Shown here: positions 33,389 to 43,067 of the stretch, piece after piece | Numbering within the stretch: position 1 is the stretch's first letter | Layout: every line of letters begins with the position of its first letter | Assembly: GCF_001263415.1 (NCBI RefSeq) | Contig: NZ_LGTE01000005.1 | Span: 1-64,000 of the forward strand | Direction: 5' to 3' | Length of the DNA: 64,000 nt | From: Thermincola ferriacetica | GTDB taxonomy: Bacteria; Bacillota; Thermincolia; Thermincolales; Thermincolaceae | Notes under the pieces: generated by a model | Database searches by the model: none | Seen by the model: the letters and a program-made list of their open reading frames with translations, nothing else | What the model was told of the DNA's origin: nothing | Position numbers and translations under genes: made by a program

Positions 33389-36193
33389 TTAAAGCTGGGC
33401 GACGACTTCAGCGCAGCGCGGGCATATGCTAGGGTGGTCGGCATTTTTACCGATCTCCGGCGAGTAAACCCAGCAGCGCTCACATTTTTCTCCCGGAGCT
33501 TGGTTTACTGTAACGGCAAGCCCCGGCACTTCCTCTGATACAGAGGCCGCCTCAGGTAACACCTCTTCGGGTTCGTGAATCTGTACCGATGACACAATAA
33601 AGATTGTTGCCAGTTGTTCTTGTAACGGCGCTAGAAATGCTCTCAGTTTTTCGTCGGGATAAATGTGCACTTGCGCGTTCAGAGAATGGCCGATAACCTT
33701 ATCCCTTCTGGCCTTCTCAAGTTCTTTGGCTACTTCTTCCCTGATTTTGATGACTTTTTCCCATTTATCTTCTAAAGCCTGGTCCAGGTAAGCTTCATTC
33801 ACTTTGGGCATATCTGCAAGCTGTACACTGATCAGGTTTTCTTCCTTATAGGGAATGTAACGCCATATTTCTTCGGCCGTATAAGACAATACCGGAGCAA
33901 TCAACCTTACCAGGGTATTTATAATTTCGTACATGACCGTCTGGGCTGCACGCCGCTCAACAGAAGAAGGTAAAGAGGTATACAGCCGGTCCTTAATAAT
34001 ATCCAGGTAAAATGCGCTCATATCAACGGCACAGAAGTTATGAATAGCATGGTACAAAATATGGAATTCATAATTTCTATATGCATTTAATACCCTCATG
34101 GACAGTTTGTGTAACTTCAGCAAAGCCCACTTATCCAGTTCTTCCATTTGCTCGTAAGGTACAGTATCTTTAGCCGGATCAAAGTCGTAAAGGTTGCCCA
34201 GGATATAGCGGGCAGTATTCCTGATTTTTCTATAAGCTTCGCTCATCTGCTTCAAGATATTGGATGACAAGGCAACATCAGCCTTGTAATCAGCCGAAGA
34301 AACCCACAATCGCAAAATATCGGCGCCCATTTTATTGATTACTTCCAGGGGATCTATACCGTTACCCAGCGATTTGGACATTTTCCGCCCCTGCTCATCT
34401 ACCAGGAAACCATGGGTCAGTACAGTTTTGTAGGGGGCTTTCCCTGTAGTTGCAACTGACGTACATAGGGAAGAGTTAAACCAGCCTCTGTGCTGGTCGC
34501 TTCCTTCCAGGTACAGGTCTGCTGGCCACCGCAGATCAGGCCAAATTTCCGGCTGTTCTAAAACAGCCTTGTGACTGGAACCGGAATCAAACCAAACATC
34601 CATTATATCGGTTTCCTTACGAAAATCGGTCCGGCCACAGGAAGGACACTTAGTTCCCTCAGGCAGCAGGTCTTTGGCGTCCCTGGCAAACCATACATCA
34701 GACCCATACTTCCTAAAAAGCCCGGCAACATGTTTTATAGTGGCATCGTTTATCAAGTCCTTACCACATGCTTCGCAGTAAAAAATGGGTATTGGCACAC
34801 CCCATGTCCGCTGCCTGGAAATACACCAGTCCCCCCGGTCAGCAATCATGTTATGAATTCTGTCCTCGCCCCAGGTAGGTATCCACTGCACTTCTTTTAT
34901 TGCTTCCAGGGCTTCTTTCCGGAAACCGTCAATGGAAGCAAACCACTGTTCAGTAGCCCTGAACAAAATAGGATTCTTACAGCGCCAGCAGTGAGGATAT
35001 TGGTGTCTGATCCATTCCAGTTTTAGCAGGGCACCAACTTTATCCAGTTCTATAACTACATTTTTATTGCCTTCATTGGTATCCTGACCGCAAAATATAC
35101 CGCCTTCTTCCGTAAACCTTCCCTTGTTGTCAATGGGATTGATAACGGGCAAATTATATACCTTACCGATTTCAAAGTCCTCCAAGCCATGGCCGGGAGC
35201 CGTATGAACCGCACCGGTACCTGCTTCCAGGGTAACATGCTCACCGAGAATGACTAATGAATCCCGCTCAATTAAGGGATGCTTACAAACTACGTATTCC
35301 AGTTCCTGGCCCCGGATTGTTTTCAGCTCGTCGTAAAACTTGATGTCAAATACATCCATTACCCCGGCCAGCATTTCCTTGGCTATTACATACCTTTCAC
35401 CTTTGCGTTCGCTATCTTTTACCTCTACTAATGAATATTCAAAATCAGGATGAACAGCTATGGCCACATTTGCCGGGATCGTCCACGGAGTAGTGGTCCA
35501 GATTACAATAAAAGTATTATCTTCAGGTAGTACCCCTTTTCCGTCTTTCACGGCAAACTTGACATAAATTGATGCAGATTTCTTCTCAGCATACTCAATT
35601 TCCGCTTCAGCCAGGGCAGTTTCGCAACTGGCACACCAGTATACCGGTTTCAACCCCTTATAGATATAGCCCTTTTTGGCCATTTCCCCAAAAACTTCGA
35701 TCTGTTTTGCTTCAAAGTGGGGCTGCAGGGTGAGATAAGGGTTGTCCCAGTCCCCGCGACAGCCAAGGCGTTTAAACTGTTCACGCTGAATATCCACATA
35801 TTTTAATGCGTATTCTTTACATTTTTTTCGAAACTCAACAGGTCCTACTTCATGACGGTTAATACCCAAAGCTTTGATTGCCTGCTGTTCGATAGGCAGC
35901 CCGTGCGTATCCCATCCGGGTACAAAGGGCGCGTCAAAACCGTCCATAGACTTAAATTTGACAATTATATCCTTTAAAACCTTATTTAATGTGTGCCCCA
36001 AATGGATATCACCGTTTGCATACGGCGGACCGTCGTGTAGGATAAACTTTTCTTTGCCTGCGTTTTTTTCTTGAACTTTTTTATAAATGGAGTTATCCTC
36101 CCAAAACTTCAGAATCTCCGGTTCCCGCTCAGAAAGATTCGCGCGCATGGGAAATTCTGTCTGCGGTAAGTTTAGAGTTTTACTGTAATCCAT
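33389..36193 (-). CDS. ileS: Isoleucyl-tRNA synthetase
   Basis: It charges tRNA-Ile. The 934-residue protein starts at the ATG at 36193 behind GAGGAGG. It has the class I motifs PPYANGDIHLGHTLN (HIGH) and KMSKSLGN (KMSKS), the CP1 editing domain between them (GTGAVHTAPGHGLEDFE), and a C-terminal zinc finger CERCW...CPRC. Expression is controlled by the T-box leader just upstream. The bacterial type is clear from the length and zinc finger. Confidence 0.97.
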   Translation of the reverse strand: MDYSKTLNLPQTEFPMRANLSEREPEILKFWEDNSIYKKVQEKNAGKEKFILHDGPPYANGDIHLGHTLNKVLKDIIVKFKSMDGFDAPFVPGWDTHGLPIEQQAIKALGINRHEVGPVEFRKKCKEYALKYVDIQREQFKRLGCRGDWDNPYLTLQPHFEAKQIEVFGEMAKKGYIYKGLKPVYWCASCETALAEAEIEYAEKKSASIYVKFAVKDGKGVLPEDNTFIVIWTTTPWTIPANVAIAVHPDFEYSLVEVKDSERKGERYVIAKEMLAGVMDVFDIKFYDELKTIRGQELEYVVCKHPLIERDSLVILGEHVTLEAGTGAVHTAPGHGLEDFEIGKVYNLPVINPIDNKGRFTEEGGIFCGQDTNEGNKNVVIELDKVGALLKLEWIRHQYPHCWRCKNPILFRATEQWFASIDGFRKEALEAIKEVQWIPTWGEDRIHNMIADRGDWCISRQRTWGVPIPIFYCEACGKDLINDATIKHVAGLFRKYGSDVWFARDAKDLLPEGTKCPSCGRTDFRKETDIMDVWFDSGSSHKAVLEQPEIWPDLRWPADLYLEGSDQHRGWFNSSLCTSVATTGKAPYKTVLTHGFLVDEQGRKMSKSLGNGIDPLEVINKMGADILRLWVSSADYKADVALSSNILKQMSEAYRKIRNTARYILGNLYDFDPAKDTVPYEQMEELDKWALLKLHKLSMRVLNAYRNYEFHILYHAIHNFCAVDMSAFYLDIIKDRLYTSLPSSVERRAAQTVMYEIINTLVRLIAPVLSYTAEEIWRYIPYKEENLISVQLADMPKVNEAYLDQALEDKWEKVIKIREEVAKELEKARRDKVIGHSLNAQVHIYPDEKLRAFLAPLQEQLATIFIVSSVQIHEPEEVLPEAASVSEEVPGLAVTVNQAPGEKCERCWVYSPEIGKNADHPSICPRCAEVVAQL

Positions 36194-36246
36194 CACTATC
36201 CTCCTCTTGACCAACGTGCAGTAAAATTTATTTAAGCATAATAAAA

Positions 36247-36510
36247 CTCCTCCCGCCTCCAAGGGACGAGAGGAGATTCCCGCGGTACCACCCTAATTTC
36301 CGAACCCAAATGCCCGGACACTTGTTACCTGCACTTTAACGGTGTGCAACCGATACAGCTTAATCGGCAGTTCTGATCACTTGGTCCGTACCTTTAGGCT
36401 GTACTACTCCCGGGTGATATTCAGTTAAATCCTTGGTTCCGGCTTCCACCAATCCCGGAATCGCTGTTCCTCGGAAGTTAACCTACTGGCCCGTTCATAG
36501 TATTTCACAT
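36247..36510 (-). promoter_or_regulatory. T-box leader of ileS
   Basis: Minus strand: the T-box AGGGTGGTACCGCG lies at plus 36294-36281. The terminator CTCCTCTCG/CGGGAGGAG (plus 36275-36267 and 36255-36247) is followed by TTTTATT. In Stem I the specifier loop reads GAATATCACC, with ATC for isoleucine. Uncharged tRNA-Ile should stabilise the antiterminator and allow ileS transcription. Confidence 0.95.
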
Positions 36511-36554
36511 TTTATTTTCCAATTACATCTATTTATTATACTTTAACAGGGCAC

Positions 36555-37274
36555 TTAAGTCAACTTTCGAGCTTTTTTTGCACCCTTTGCCAGGTTGGTG
36601 CTATCCACTACACCTTTAACTATCCAGAAACACTTTTTAGCCATATCCCACTTCAAGTTGGGTGGCAGTTCCTCAATTTCATGATCCGAATCAAGTACTA
36701 ACCGGACCAAGACCCATGGAATCTTGGCCTGCTCACAAAACTCCGCTAAATAATATCCGTCCATGTCCCAACAGTTAATTGTTTTAGTGTTGGGTGGCGG
36801 GATAAAGCCTTTGGGTGCAACAGCGCCCGGTTGGTAAGTACTGATGCTACCAACTACGGCTTTAGTATCAACTTCTTCTGTCTTATAACGTTCCAAAGCA
36901 CTAAGTACCTTGTCCATCAGTTTGGGATGGGCAGCAAGAGATTTGGCATTCACCAATAACCCCTTTGAATCAACCTGCCACAACTGCGCGTCCGATGATA
37001 AAACGATATCTCCCTCCTGCAGCCATGGTTCATTTGTCCTGCCTATATCAAAGGATAATAACTGACCCACCCTGTATTCCGAAAGTAAGCCGGCAACCTT
37101 TTTGTCTCTAAATCTTTCATTTTTCTCAGAAAGTTCGAAAAGACAAATTACTTTTCCCCACAGTTTCCCATGGGTAACCCTGATACCTTCATTTTCACTG
37201 TATAAACCACAGGACATATTTTCTTTAATGAAAACGGTTAATACTTTAGAAGGGCTTATAATCCCCAGTTTCAT
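36555..37274 (-). CDS. Nucleoside phosphorylase-like (MTAN/PNP superfamily) protein
   Basis: 239 residues. The C-terminal part WDMDGYYLAEFCEQAKIPWVLVRLVLDSDHE matches the MEGAAVAxVC...IRxISDxAD segment of nucleoside phosphorylases, where Glu binds the ribose (here Asp). The middle ADAQLW-like GDIVLSSDAQLWQVD corresponds to the usual substrate strand. The N-terminus is divergent. The missing Glu makes activity uncertain; it may be a specialised or regulatory member. It stands alone between the ileS leader and the DUF167 gene. Confidence 0.6.
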   Translation of the reverse strand: MKLGIISPSKVLTVFIKENMSCGLYSENEGIRVTHGKLWGKVICLFELSEKNERFRDKKVAGLLSEYRVGQLLSFDIGRTNEPWLQEGDIVLSSDAQLWQVDSKGLLVNAKSLAAHPKLMDKVLSALERYKTEEVDTKAVVGSISTYQPGAVAPKGFIPPPNTKTINCWDMDGYYLAEFCEQAKIPWVLVRLVLDSDHEIEELPPNLKWDMAKKCFWIVKGVVDSTNLAKGAKKARKLT

Positions 37275-37400
37275 TGCAACCGAAGGCCTCCTTCACCATC
37301 ACCAACAATTTTCGACATTTTTTGGAATATTCTGCAATTTTAGTTAGTAAAATTATTTATCTTCTTCTTAACTCAACCTTCGCATTTTAAAAATTATGTC

Positions 37401-37685
37401 CTATAAATTCAGCCTTTTCTCTGCTTCTTCCTTGGTTAATCCTTTAACCTTCAGGAGTTTTGTTCTAGATGTATGCCCGGTAATAATTTCTACCTGGCTT
37501 TTGGCAACAGAAAATAATTCAGCAAAAAAGCGAATACACGCCTCGTTAGCCGCTCCCTCGACAGGCGGCGCAGTAAGTTTTACCTTAAGGGAGTCGCCCT
37601 GGACTCCCTTAAGTTCGTTTTTTGAAGCCTTCGGCTGAACCTTGATTTTAAAAGTTATTCCGTCAGAATGCTGTTCTATTATCAG
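37401..37685 (-). CDS. DUF167 (YggU) family protein, probable CTG start
   Basis: 94 residues; the translation includes FKIKVQPKASKNELKG and KLTAPPVEGAANEAC, the hallmark of the YggU/DUF167 family, and continues to TGHTSRTKLLKV. No in-frame ATG, GTG or TTG precedes the domain. A CTG at 37685, 7 nt after AAGGGGG and overlapping the divIVA stop, is the best start. An ATA follows it as an alternative. A 12-bp hairpin lies inside the coding region (37584-37613). The family is small and poorly characterised; it sits downstream of divIVA as in relatives. Confidence 0.82.
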   Translation of the reverse strand: MIIEQHSDGITFKIKVQPKASKNELKGVQGDSLKVKLTAPPVEGAANEACIRFFAELFSVAKSQVEIITGHTSRTKLLKVKGLTKEEAEKRLNL

Positions 37686-38347
37686 AATAGAACCCCCTTA
37701 TTAATTATGGTCTGCGGCTCTTCCCGCCCGACAATTTCTTCAGCGCCCTCGCCAGGCACCTGTCCGGCATCGGAAGCCGCTGCCTCGTGGGCAGCTCTCA
37801 ACATCTCGGTTTGTGGCTTCAATTGAATTTTCCCGGCGTTTTGGTTGATGGAAATTTCTCCAAAAAGCTCGTGTTCGCCATCATTAATAAGGGAAAGTTG
37901 GCTTTCCAGAAAAGATTTAAACTTGATCCTAAAAACCTGCACCTGTTTCTGCAAGTCTTCCAAATTTTTATATGTATTATTCGCTTTTTCTTCTGCCCCG
38001 GCTATTATATTTCTTGCTTTTTCTTCTGCAGCGCCAATTATCTCGGCAGCCTTCAATTCAGCTTCTTTAAGCATTACCTCTACTTGTTTTTCAGTATTAT
38101 GCTTCATTTCATCAGCTGTTTGTTGAGCCACAACCAAAGTCTGTTTCAAAGTTTCCTCTAAATCCTTATACTTACTGACATCAGAATCTTTGGTAGCAAC
38201 CAGCTCTTTAAGGCTGAGATTCTCCTTGTATATGGATTCGTAGCTTTCCACTATCTGGTCCAAAAACTCATCAACTTCCTCTTCGTCGTAACCCCGAAAT
38301 ACCCTCTTGAATTCCTTGTTACGAATGTCCAGTGGGGTTAAAGGCAC
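37682..38347 (-). CDS. divIVA: DivIVA-domain cell division/polarity protein
   Basis: About 221 residues. The N-terminal DivIVA domain LTPLDIRNKEFKRVFRGYDEEEVDEFLDQI binds curved membrane; long coiled coils follow (about 30-160), then a divergent tail. It probably recruits division or pole proteins. The start is the GTG at 38347, 8 nt after GGGAGG; an upstream GTG overlaps the ribosome site. Downstream is the DUF167 gene, with overlapping ends. Confidence 0.92.
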   Translation of the reverse strand: MPLTPLDIRNKEFKRVFRGYDEEEVDEFLDQIVESYESIYKENLSLKELVATKDSDVSKYKDLEETLKQTLVVAQQTADEMKHNTEKQVEVMLKEAELKAAEIIGAAEEKARNIIAGAEEKANNTYKNLEDLQKQVQVFRIKFKSFLESQLSLINDGEHELFGEISINQNAGKIQLKPQTEMLRAAHEAAASDAGQVPGEGAEEIVGREEPQTIINKGVLF

Positions 38348-38445
38348 AACAAGCACCTCCCTGTATTTTCCTCTATTTATTAGTTCGACGGGCAGTATAA
38401 AAATTCCTTTAGCAAAAGAGAAAAAGAACCCTACAAGGTTCTTTA

Positions 38446-39669
38446 TTAAACGACAATTTTTACAAACTTGCGTTTACCTGCTTTTATTATCATACCGTTT
38501 TCCGGTTGTACCTTTGCGGCAGGATCGACAACCTTTTTATCATTTACCCGGACCCCACCCTGAATAACCAATCTGCGGCCTTCGCTGGAACTCGATACCA
38601 ATCCGGCCAACGCCATGAGTTTAGGCAACCAGATTTCCCCTTCTTCCAGTTGATTCTTATCCAACACATATTCAGGGATTTCATCGGGCAGCTCTTTCTT
38701 CTGGAAAATACTTTTAAATTCTTCTTCTGCTTTTAATGCTGCTTCACGCCCGTGATACATAGTAACTATCTCGCGGGCCAGCCGCATTTTTACATCCCTG
38801 GGGTGCAGAGCGCCGTTCTTCATTCCCTCTTCAATATCCCGAATCTCTGCCAGTGATACAGGAGTAACAAGTTCGAAATACCTGATCATCAGTTCATCGG
38901 CTATGGACATGGTTTTCCCGTACATTTCCCTGGGGCTTTCCGTAATGCCAATATAGTTTCCCAGGCTCTTGCTCATTTTCTGAACCCCGTCAAGCCCTTC
39001 TAAAATAGGCATCATTAGAGCAACCTGTGGCTCCTGGCCATATTCTTTCTGCAGGTGGCGGCCCATTAACAGATTGAATTTCTGGTCTGTGCCGCCCAAT
39101 TCCACATCAGCTTCCAAAGCTACAGAATCATAGCCCTGCATCAAAGGATAAAAAAATTCATGGATACTGATGGGCTGTTCATTTGCAAACCTCTTGGCAA
39201 AATCGTCCCGTTCCAGCATCCGTGCTACCGTATACTTTGCTGCCAGGTTGATAATATCTGCAAACGAAAGAGATGCCAGCCATTGGCTGTTGAAAACAAC
39301 ATTGGTCTTTGCCGGGTCGAGAATTTTAAAAATCTGTTCTTTATATGTGGCAGCGTTTTTCCTGACCTCTTCTTCTGTTAATTGTTTGCGGGTTTCCGAT
39401 TTCCCGGTAGGGTCGCCTATTCTGGCTGTATAATCACCCAGGATGATGGTCACCTTATGACCTAACTCCTGAAATTGCCTCAGTTTTTGCAGAACCACCG
39501 TATGTCCCAGGTGAATATCGGGAGCTGTAGGATCCAGTCCCAGTTTAATATGTAAGGGTTTCTTCCGGGCAATCGATTTTTTCAGTTTTTCAACTAACTC
39601 GTTCTCAGGGACTATTTCCGCAACCCCTCTTTTAATAATCTCCAATTGCTCCTGTATGTCCAATACCAC
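38446..39669 (-). CDS. tyrS: Tyrosyl-tRNA synthetase
   Basis: It charges tRNA-Tyr. The class I motifs [18 protein letters not shown] (HIGH) and [11 protein letters not shown] (KMSKS) and a C-terminal S4 domain ([18 protein letters not shown]) are present. GTG 39669, 7 nt after AAGGAG, gives 407 residues, the usual size of the TyrZ-like class with the GDYTAxxGDPTG signature. No T-box is visible upstream, unlike the other three synthetases here. Confidence 0.95.
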   Translation of the reverse strand: MVLDIQEQLEIIKRGVAEIVPENELVEKLKKSIARKKPLHIKLGLDPTAPDIHLGHTVVLQKLRQFQELGHKVTIILGDYTARIGDPTGKSETRKQLTEEEVRKNAATYKEQIFKILDPAKTNVVFNSQWLASLSFADIINLAAKYTVARMLERDDFAKRFANEQPISIHEFFYPLMQGYDSVALEADVELGGTDQKFNLLMGRHLQKEYGQEPQVALMMPILEGLDGVQKMSKSLGNYIGITESPREMYGKTMSIADELMIRYFELVTPVSLAEIRDIEEGMKNGALHPRDVKMRLAREIVTMYHGREAALKAEEEFKSIFQKKELPDEIPEYVLDKNQLEEGEIWLPKLMALAGLVSSSSEGRRLVIQGGVRVNDKKVVDPAAKVQPENGMIIKAGKRKFVKIVV

Positions 39670-39851
39670 CCTGATTCTCCTTCCTACCGTTTCTACAGAT
39701 TCCACAGAATACACAACAAAATTTATTTTTTAATTATAACAAAATAGTTTCCAATTAGCAACAAGCCCTACAAAAGATGGCTGCAGGAACCTTTTTTAAA
39801 GTGATTTCGTATGATATTTCCGGAATCTGACTCCAGGACGGATAAGCGGTG

Positions 39852-39880
39852 TTAACTTTGGCAGGAGTTTATGGTATAAT
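39852..39880 (+). promoter_or_regulatory. Probable promoter of the penicillin-binding protein gene
   Basis: TTAACT (39852-39857), 17-nt spacer, TATAAT (39875-39880). The -10 is perfect and the -35 moderate. It ends 37 nt before the ATG. Confidence 0.6.
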
Positions 39881-39916
39881 AACAGAGTTATATCCCTTGC
39901 GGGAGGAAGGTGTTTT

Positions 39917-42433
39917 ATGACGTTAGAACCCAGTAAACCTGTTAACAAAAAACCAAAACCTAAAAAAAGACGTAAACTTAACTTGTTCAGACTGTTCCTC
40001 TTCCTGGTCATTGTCGCCGGGCTCCTGTTGGTCGGGGCAGTATCGGGAATCGTCTTGGCCAGCATAAAAGATGTACCCGCCTTTGACCCCAAGGCCCTGG
40101 AACCCAATCTGCCTACATATATCTACGACATCAATAAAAACCCGGTCACCAAAATTTATGTAGAAAATCGTGAACCTATTAAAATTCAAGATGTGCCCAA
40201 CTTGGTTAAAAATGCTTTTTTAGCCATTGAAGATGTCAGGTTTTACGACCACAAAGGAATTGATTTGCGGAGAATAATAGGAGCGGCTATTGTAGACATT
40301 AAGGAAGGCCGGGCTGCCCAGGGAGCCAGTACTATTACCCAGCAGTTGGTCAAAAAAGCCTTTTTGAACCCAGACAAAAATATTAAGCGAAAAATTCAGG
40401 AAGTGGTGCTGGCTATTAAACTGGAACGTGAATACACCAAGGACCAAATTTTGGAAATGTACCTTAATCGGATATATTTCGGCCATGGCGCGTATGGTCT
40501 CCAAAGCGCCGCCCAGATATATTTCAATAAGGACGTCAAAGAACTTACCCTTGATGAAGCAGCCGTACTGGCCGGTTTGCCACAGGCACCTTCTGCTTAT
40601 GACCCGTACAGAAACCCGGAAGCGGCTTTAAAGCGGCGTAATGTTGTTCTGGACATGATGGCCAAGTATGATTTTATTTCCCAGGCCCAGGCCGAGGAAG
40701 CCAAAAATAAAGCCATTACCTTGAAGAACTCAGGAGAGGACGGTAAAAAAGAGGAGTACCCGCATCCTTATTTTGTCGACTATGTAACTGATGTTCTCCT
40801 GGAAAAATACGGGGAAAACAAGGTCTTCAAGGGTGGCTTAAAGGTTTATACCACTATGGATCCCAAGATTCAGACCATTGCTGAACAGGCCATGGCCAAT
40901 CCCAATAATTTTCCCAGGTCCAAAACCGATAAAAACGGGTTAAAACAGCCGGAAGGAGCCTTAGTCATCTTAGACCCTCATACAGGTTATATCAAAGCCT
41001 TGGTCGGTGGCAGGGAACATTCACAAAAACTACAGTTTAACAGGGCTACGGACGCCAAACGTCAGCCAGGGTCCGCCTTTAAACCGATCATTGCTTATGC
41101 ACCGGCCATCGAAAAAGGAGCCGGCGCCGGTACGGTAGTTGTTGATGAACCTGTAACCTTCGGCAAATATAAACCGGAAAACTCCGATGGTAAATACCGG
41201 GGACCAATTACGCTCCGGGAAGCCGTTACTCATTCCGTAAACGTGGTTGCGGTGAAGGTTCTCAAAGATACGGGTATCACCAACGCTGTTAAATTTGCCA
41301 AAAAACTCGGCATTACCAGTTTAACACAAGAAGATGAAAACCTGGCTCTCGCCCTGGGAGGCCTCCACTATGGAGTAACGCCCCTGGAACTGGCCGGCGC
41401 CTACGGGGCTTTTGCCAACAAAGGTATATACATACAGCCGACGGCCATCATCAAGGTAGAAGACCGTTACGGTAAGGTCATAGACGAATTCAAACCCCGC
41501 AAAAGAATAGCCATGAAAGACACAACAGCCTATATTATAACGGATATGTTGAAATCAGTAGTACAACGCGGCACCGGTACCAGGGCAAGCCTTGGCAAGC
41601 GACCGGTGGCAGGCAAAACCGGAACTACGAACCAGGGCAAAGATATCTGGTTCGCCGGCTATACCCCCGAATTAGTGGGCGTGGTATGGATGGGACATGA
41701 CGACCCCAAACCTATGCCCCGCACTTACGGCGGTACTTATCCAGCCAAGCTCTGGAAAGAAGTGATGTCTAAAGCCCTGAAAGACAGAGAGATTAAAGAT
41801 TTCGACAAACCGGCAGGCTTAGTAAAAGTAGCTATTTGTACTCTATCCGGCAAACGCGCCGGCAAAAACTGCCCACAGTCGGAAATCAGGTCGGACTGGT
41901 TTGTTAGAGGCACAGCGCCTTCCAAAATATGCAACGACCATACTTATGTTTCGGTGGAAGTTTGTGCCGACTCCGGCCTTTTAGCAACAGAATACTGTCC
42001 CAATAAAATTACCAGGTCTTTCCTGAAACGGGATAAGGAACATACTTACAGTTCTTCCGATATATATGTACCAACGCAAACTTGTAATATTCACGGTCCT
42101 AATAACAGAGTAATCAGCATTTGTACCGACCCGTCCCACGGAGGAACCAGGTACCTGGCCAACATACCGGGTCCGGGTGAAACCGGAGGATGTCCGCCCG
42201 AGTATGTTGTCAAAGAAACTCTGGGGGCAGGAGAGACCGCGCCCTTAGAACATTGCCCCATTCCGGAGCATCAGGTTTACCCCAAATCCCCGGATAACCC
42301 AGGAATTATTCAACCGGAAATTAACCAAAAGCCGGAAAAGCCGGCCAAACCCGGTAAAGTAAATCTACCGGCTCAGCCTGAAATAACTACACAAAATTAC
42401 CAGGAAAAGGATAAGCGGAAAGGGCTGCCCTGA
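39917..42433 (+). CDS. Class A penicillin-binding protein (PBP1A family)
   Basis: 838 residues. It has a cytoplasmic basic tail, a transmembrane helix (about 22-50), a GT51 glycosyltransferase domain (AIEDVRFYDHKGIDLRRI and GASTITQQLVKK) and a transpeptidase domain with the active-site Ser in GSAFKPI, SVN, and AGKTGTTN. It polymerises and crosslinks peptidoglycan outside the membrane. After the transpeptidase there is a Cys- and Pro-rich tail (about 635-838), with a repeated C-x2-SG-x2-A-x3-CP motif. GGGAGGAAGG precedes the ATG. Confidence 0.95.
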   Translation: MTLEPSKPVNKKPKPKKRRKLNLFRLFLFLVIVAGLLLVGAVSGIVLASIKDVPAFDPKALEPNLPTYIYDINKNPVTKIYVENREPIKIQDVPNLVKNAFLAIEDVRFYDHKGIDLRRIIGAAIVDIKEGRAAQGASTITQQLVKKAFLNPDKNIKRKIQEVVLAIKLEREYTKDQILEMYLNRIYFGHGAYGLQSAAQIYFNKDVKELTLDEAAVLAGLPQAPSAYDPYRNPEAALKRRNVVLDMMAKYDFISQAQAEEAKNKAITLKNSGEDGKKEEYPHPYFVDYVTDVLLEKYGENKVFKGGLKVYTTMDPKIQTIAEQAMANPNNFPRSKTDKNGLKQPEGALVILDPHTGYIKALVGGREHSQKLQFNRATDAKRQPGSAFKPIIAYAPAIEKGAGAGTVVVDEPVTFGKYKPENSDGKYRGPITLREAVTHSVNVVAVKVLKDTGITNAVKFAKKLGITSLTQEDENLALALGGLHYGVTPLELAGAYGAFANKGIYIQPTAIIKVEDRYGKVIDEFKPRKRIAMKDTTAYIITDMLKSVVQRGTGTRASLGKRPVAGKTGTTNQGKDIWFAGYTPELVGVVWMGHDDPKPMPRTYGGTYPAKLWKEVMSKALKDREIKDFDKPAGLVKVAICTLSGKRAGKNCPQSEIRSDWFVRGTAPSKICNDHTYVSVEVCADSGLLATEYCPNKITRSFLKRDKEHTYSSSDIYVPTQTCNIHGPNNRVISICTDPSHGGTRYLANIPGPGETGGCPPEYVVKETLGAGETAPLEHCPIPEHQVYPKSPDNPGIIQPEINQKPEKPAKPGKVNLPAQPEITTQNYQEKDKRKGLP

Positions 42434-42441
42434 GGCAGCCC
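42422..42441. terminator. Hairpin at the convergent PBP/DUF2148 junction
   Basis: GGGCTGCC-ctga-GGCAGCCC covers the PBP stop codon. It lacks a clear U-tract on either strand, so termination is likely but inefficient, or it acts as a stability hairpin. Confidence 0.5.
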
Positions 42442-42445
42442 TGAC

Positions 42446-42976
42446 TTACTTGCGGTCAAAGAATGGGTTCTTGCCGGACACGCTCAGCGGTATTCCGTAA
42501 GCAATCCGGATGTTGCCACTGAACAGCCCCAGATCAATGGCCGCCCTGCCGACGGTAAACATAATCCTGTTATCCACATGGTGGGCCGCTGCGACTGCCA
42601 CTGCCGATCCCACCGCAATACCCAGGTCACCTGCATTAAAAGCGCAGATACCTCCGGTTTCATTCATTTCCGTGCAGTTTTTAAAGCCGCAGTACCCGCA
42701 ATGGGGAAGCCCTAACGGTTTTACCTCCGTACCCAAAATAACAGCCGCTCCCGCCTTTTCCAGGTTTTCGGCATCGCGGGCAAAAAACTCCGCTCTCGGT
42801 GAATCGGCCAGTTTTCTCATGTACGCAGCCACTTCTGTCTTGGTTTCCGCAGTGATGATAAGGGTCTCAAGGTGGTCTCTCCCTTTTCCCTTCGGCGCTG
42901 TCCGGGCGGCCAGACACATGAGTTCGGCCACCTGCAGCAAACCTTTTTCCTCTGCTTCAGCCTGTCTGATAATCAT
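42446..42976 (-). CDS. DUF2148 ferredoxin-like domain protein
   Basis: 176 residues from the ATG at 42976 behind GGGAGG. Cys residues in LGLPHCGYCGFKNCTEMNETGGICAFN suit an iron-sulfur cluster. The N-terminal part reads LLQVAELMCLAARTAPKGKGRDHLETLIIT. The family is widespread in anaerobes and often annotated as ferredoxin; its partner is not known. It is transcribed towards the PBP gene. Confidence 0.88.
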   Translation of the reverse strand: MIIRQAEAEEKGLLQVAELMCLAARTAPKGKGRDHLETLIITAETKTEVAAYMRKLADSPRAEFFARDAENLEKAGAAVILGTEVKPLGLPHCGYCGFKNCTEMNETGGICAFNAGDLGIAVGSAVAVAAAHHVDNRIMFTVGRAAIDLGLFSGNIRIAYGIPLSVSGKNPFFDRK

Positions 42977-43067
42977 AACCGTATAACCTCCCATGGATAT
43001 AATCTCTGTGTCGCAATCTCGTACTCACATACAAGATTAACACCCTACTTTGATTTATTAACAGCCC

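Noticed and set aside
39715-39900. Search for a T-box before tyrS
   Set aside because: The region lacks the GGGTGG-ACCGCG box and a terminator; tyrS appears not to be T-box controlled here.
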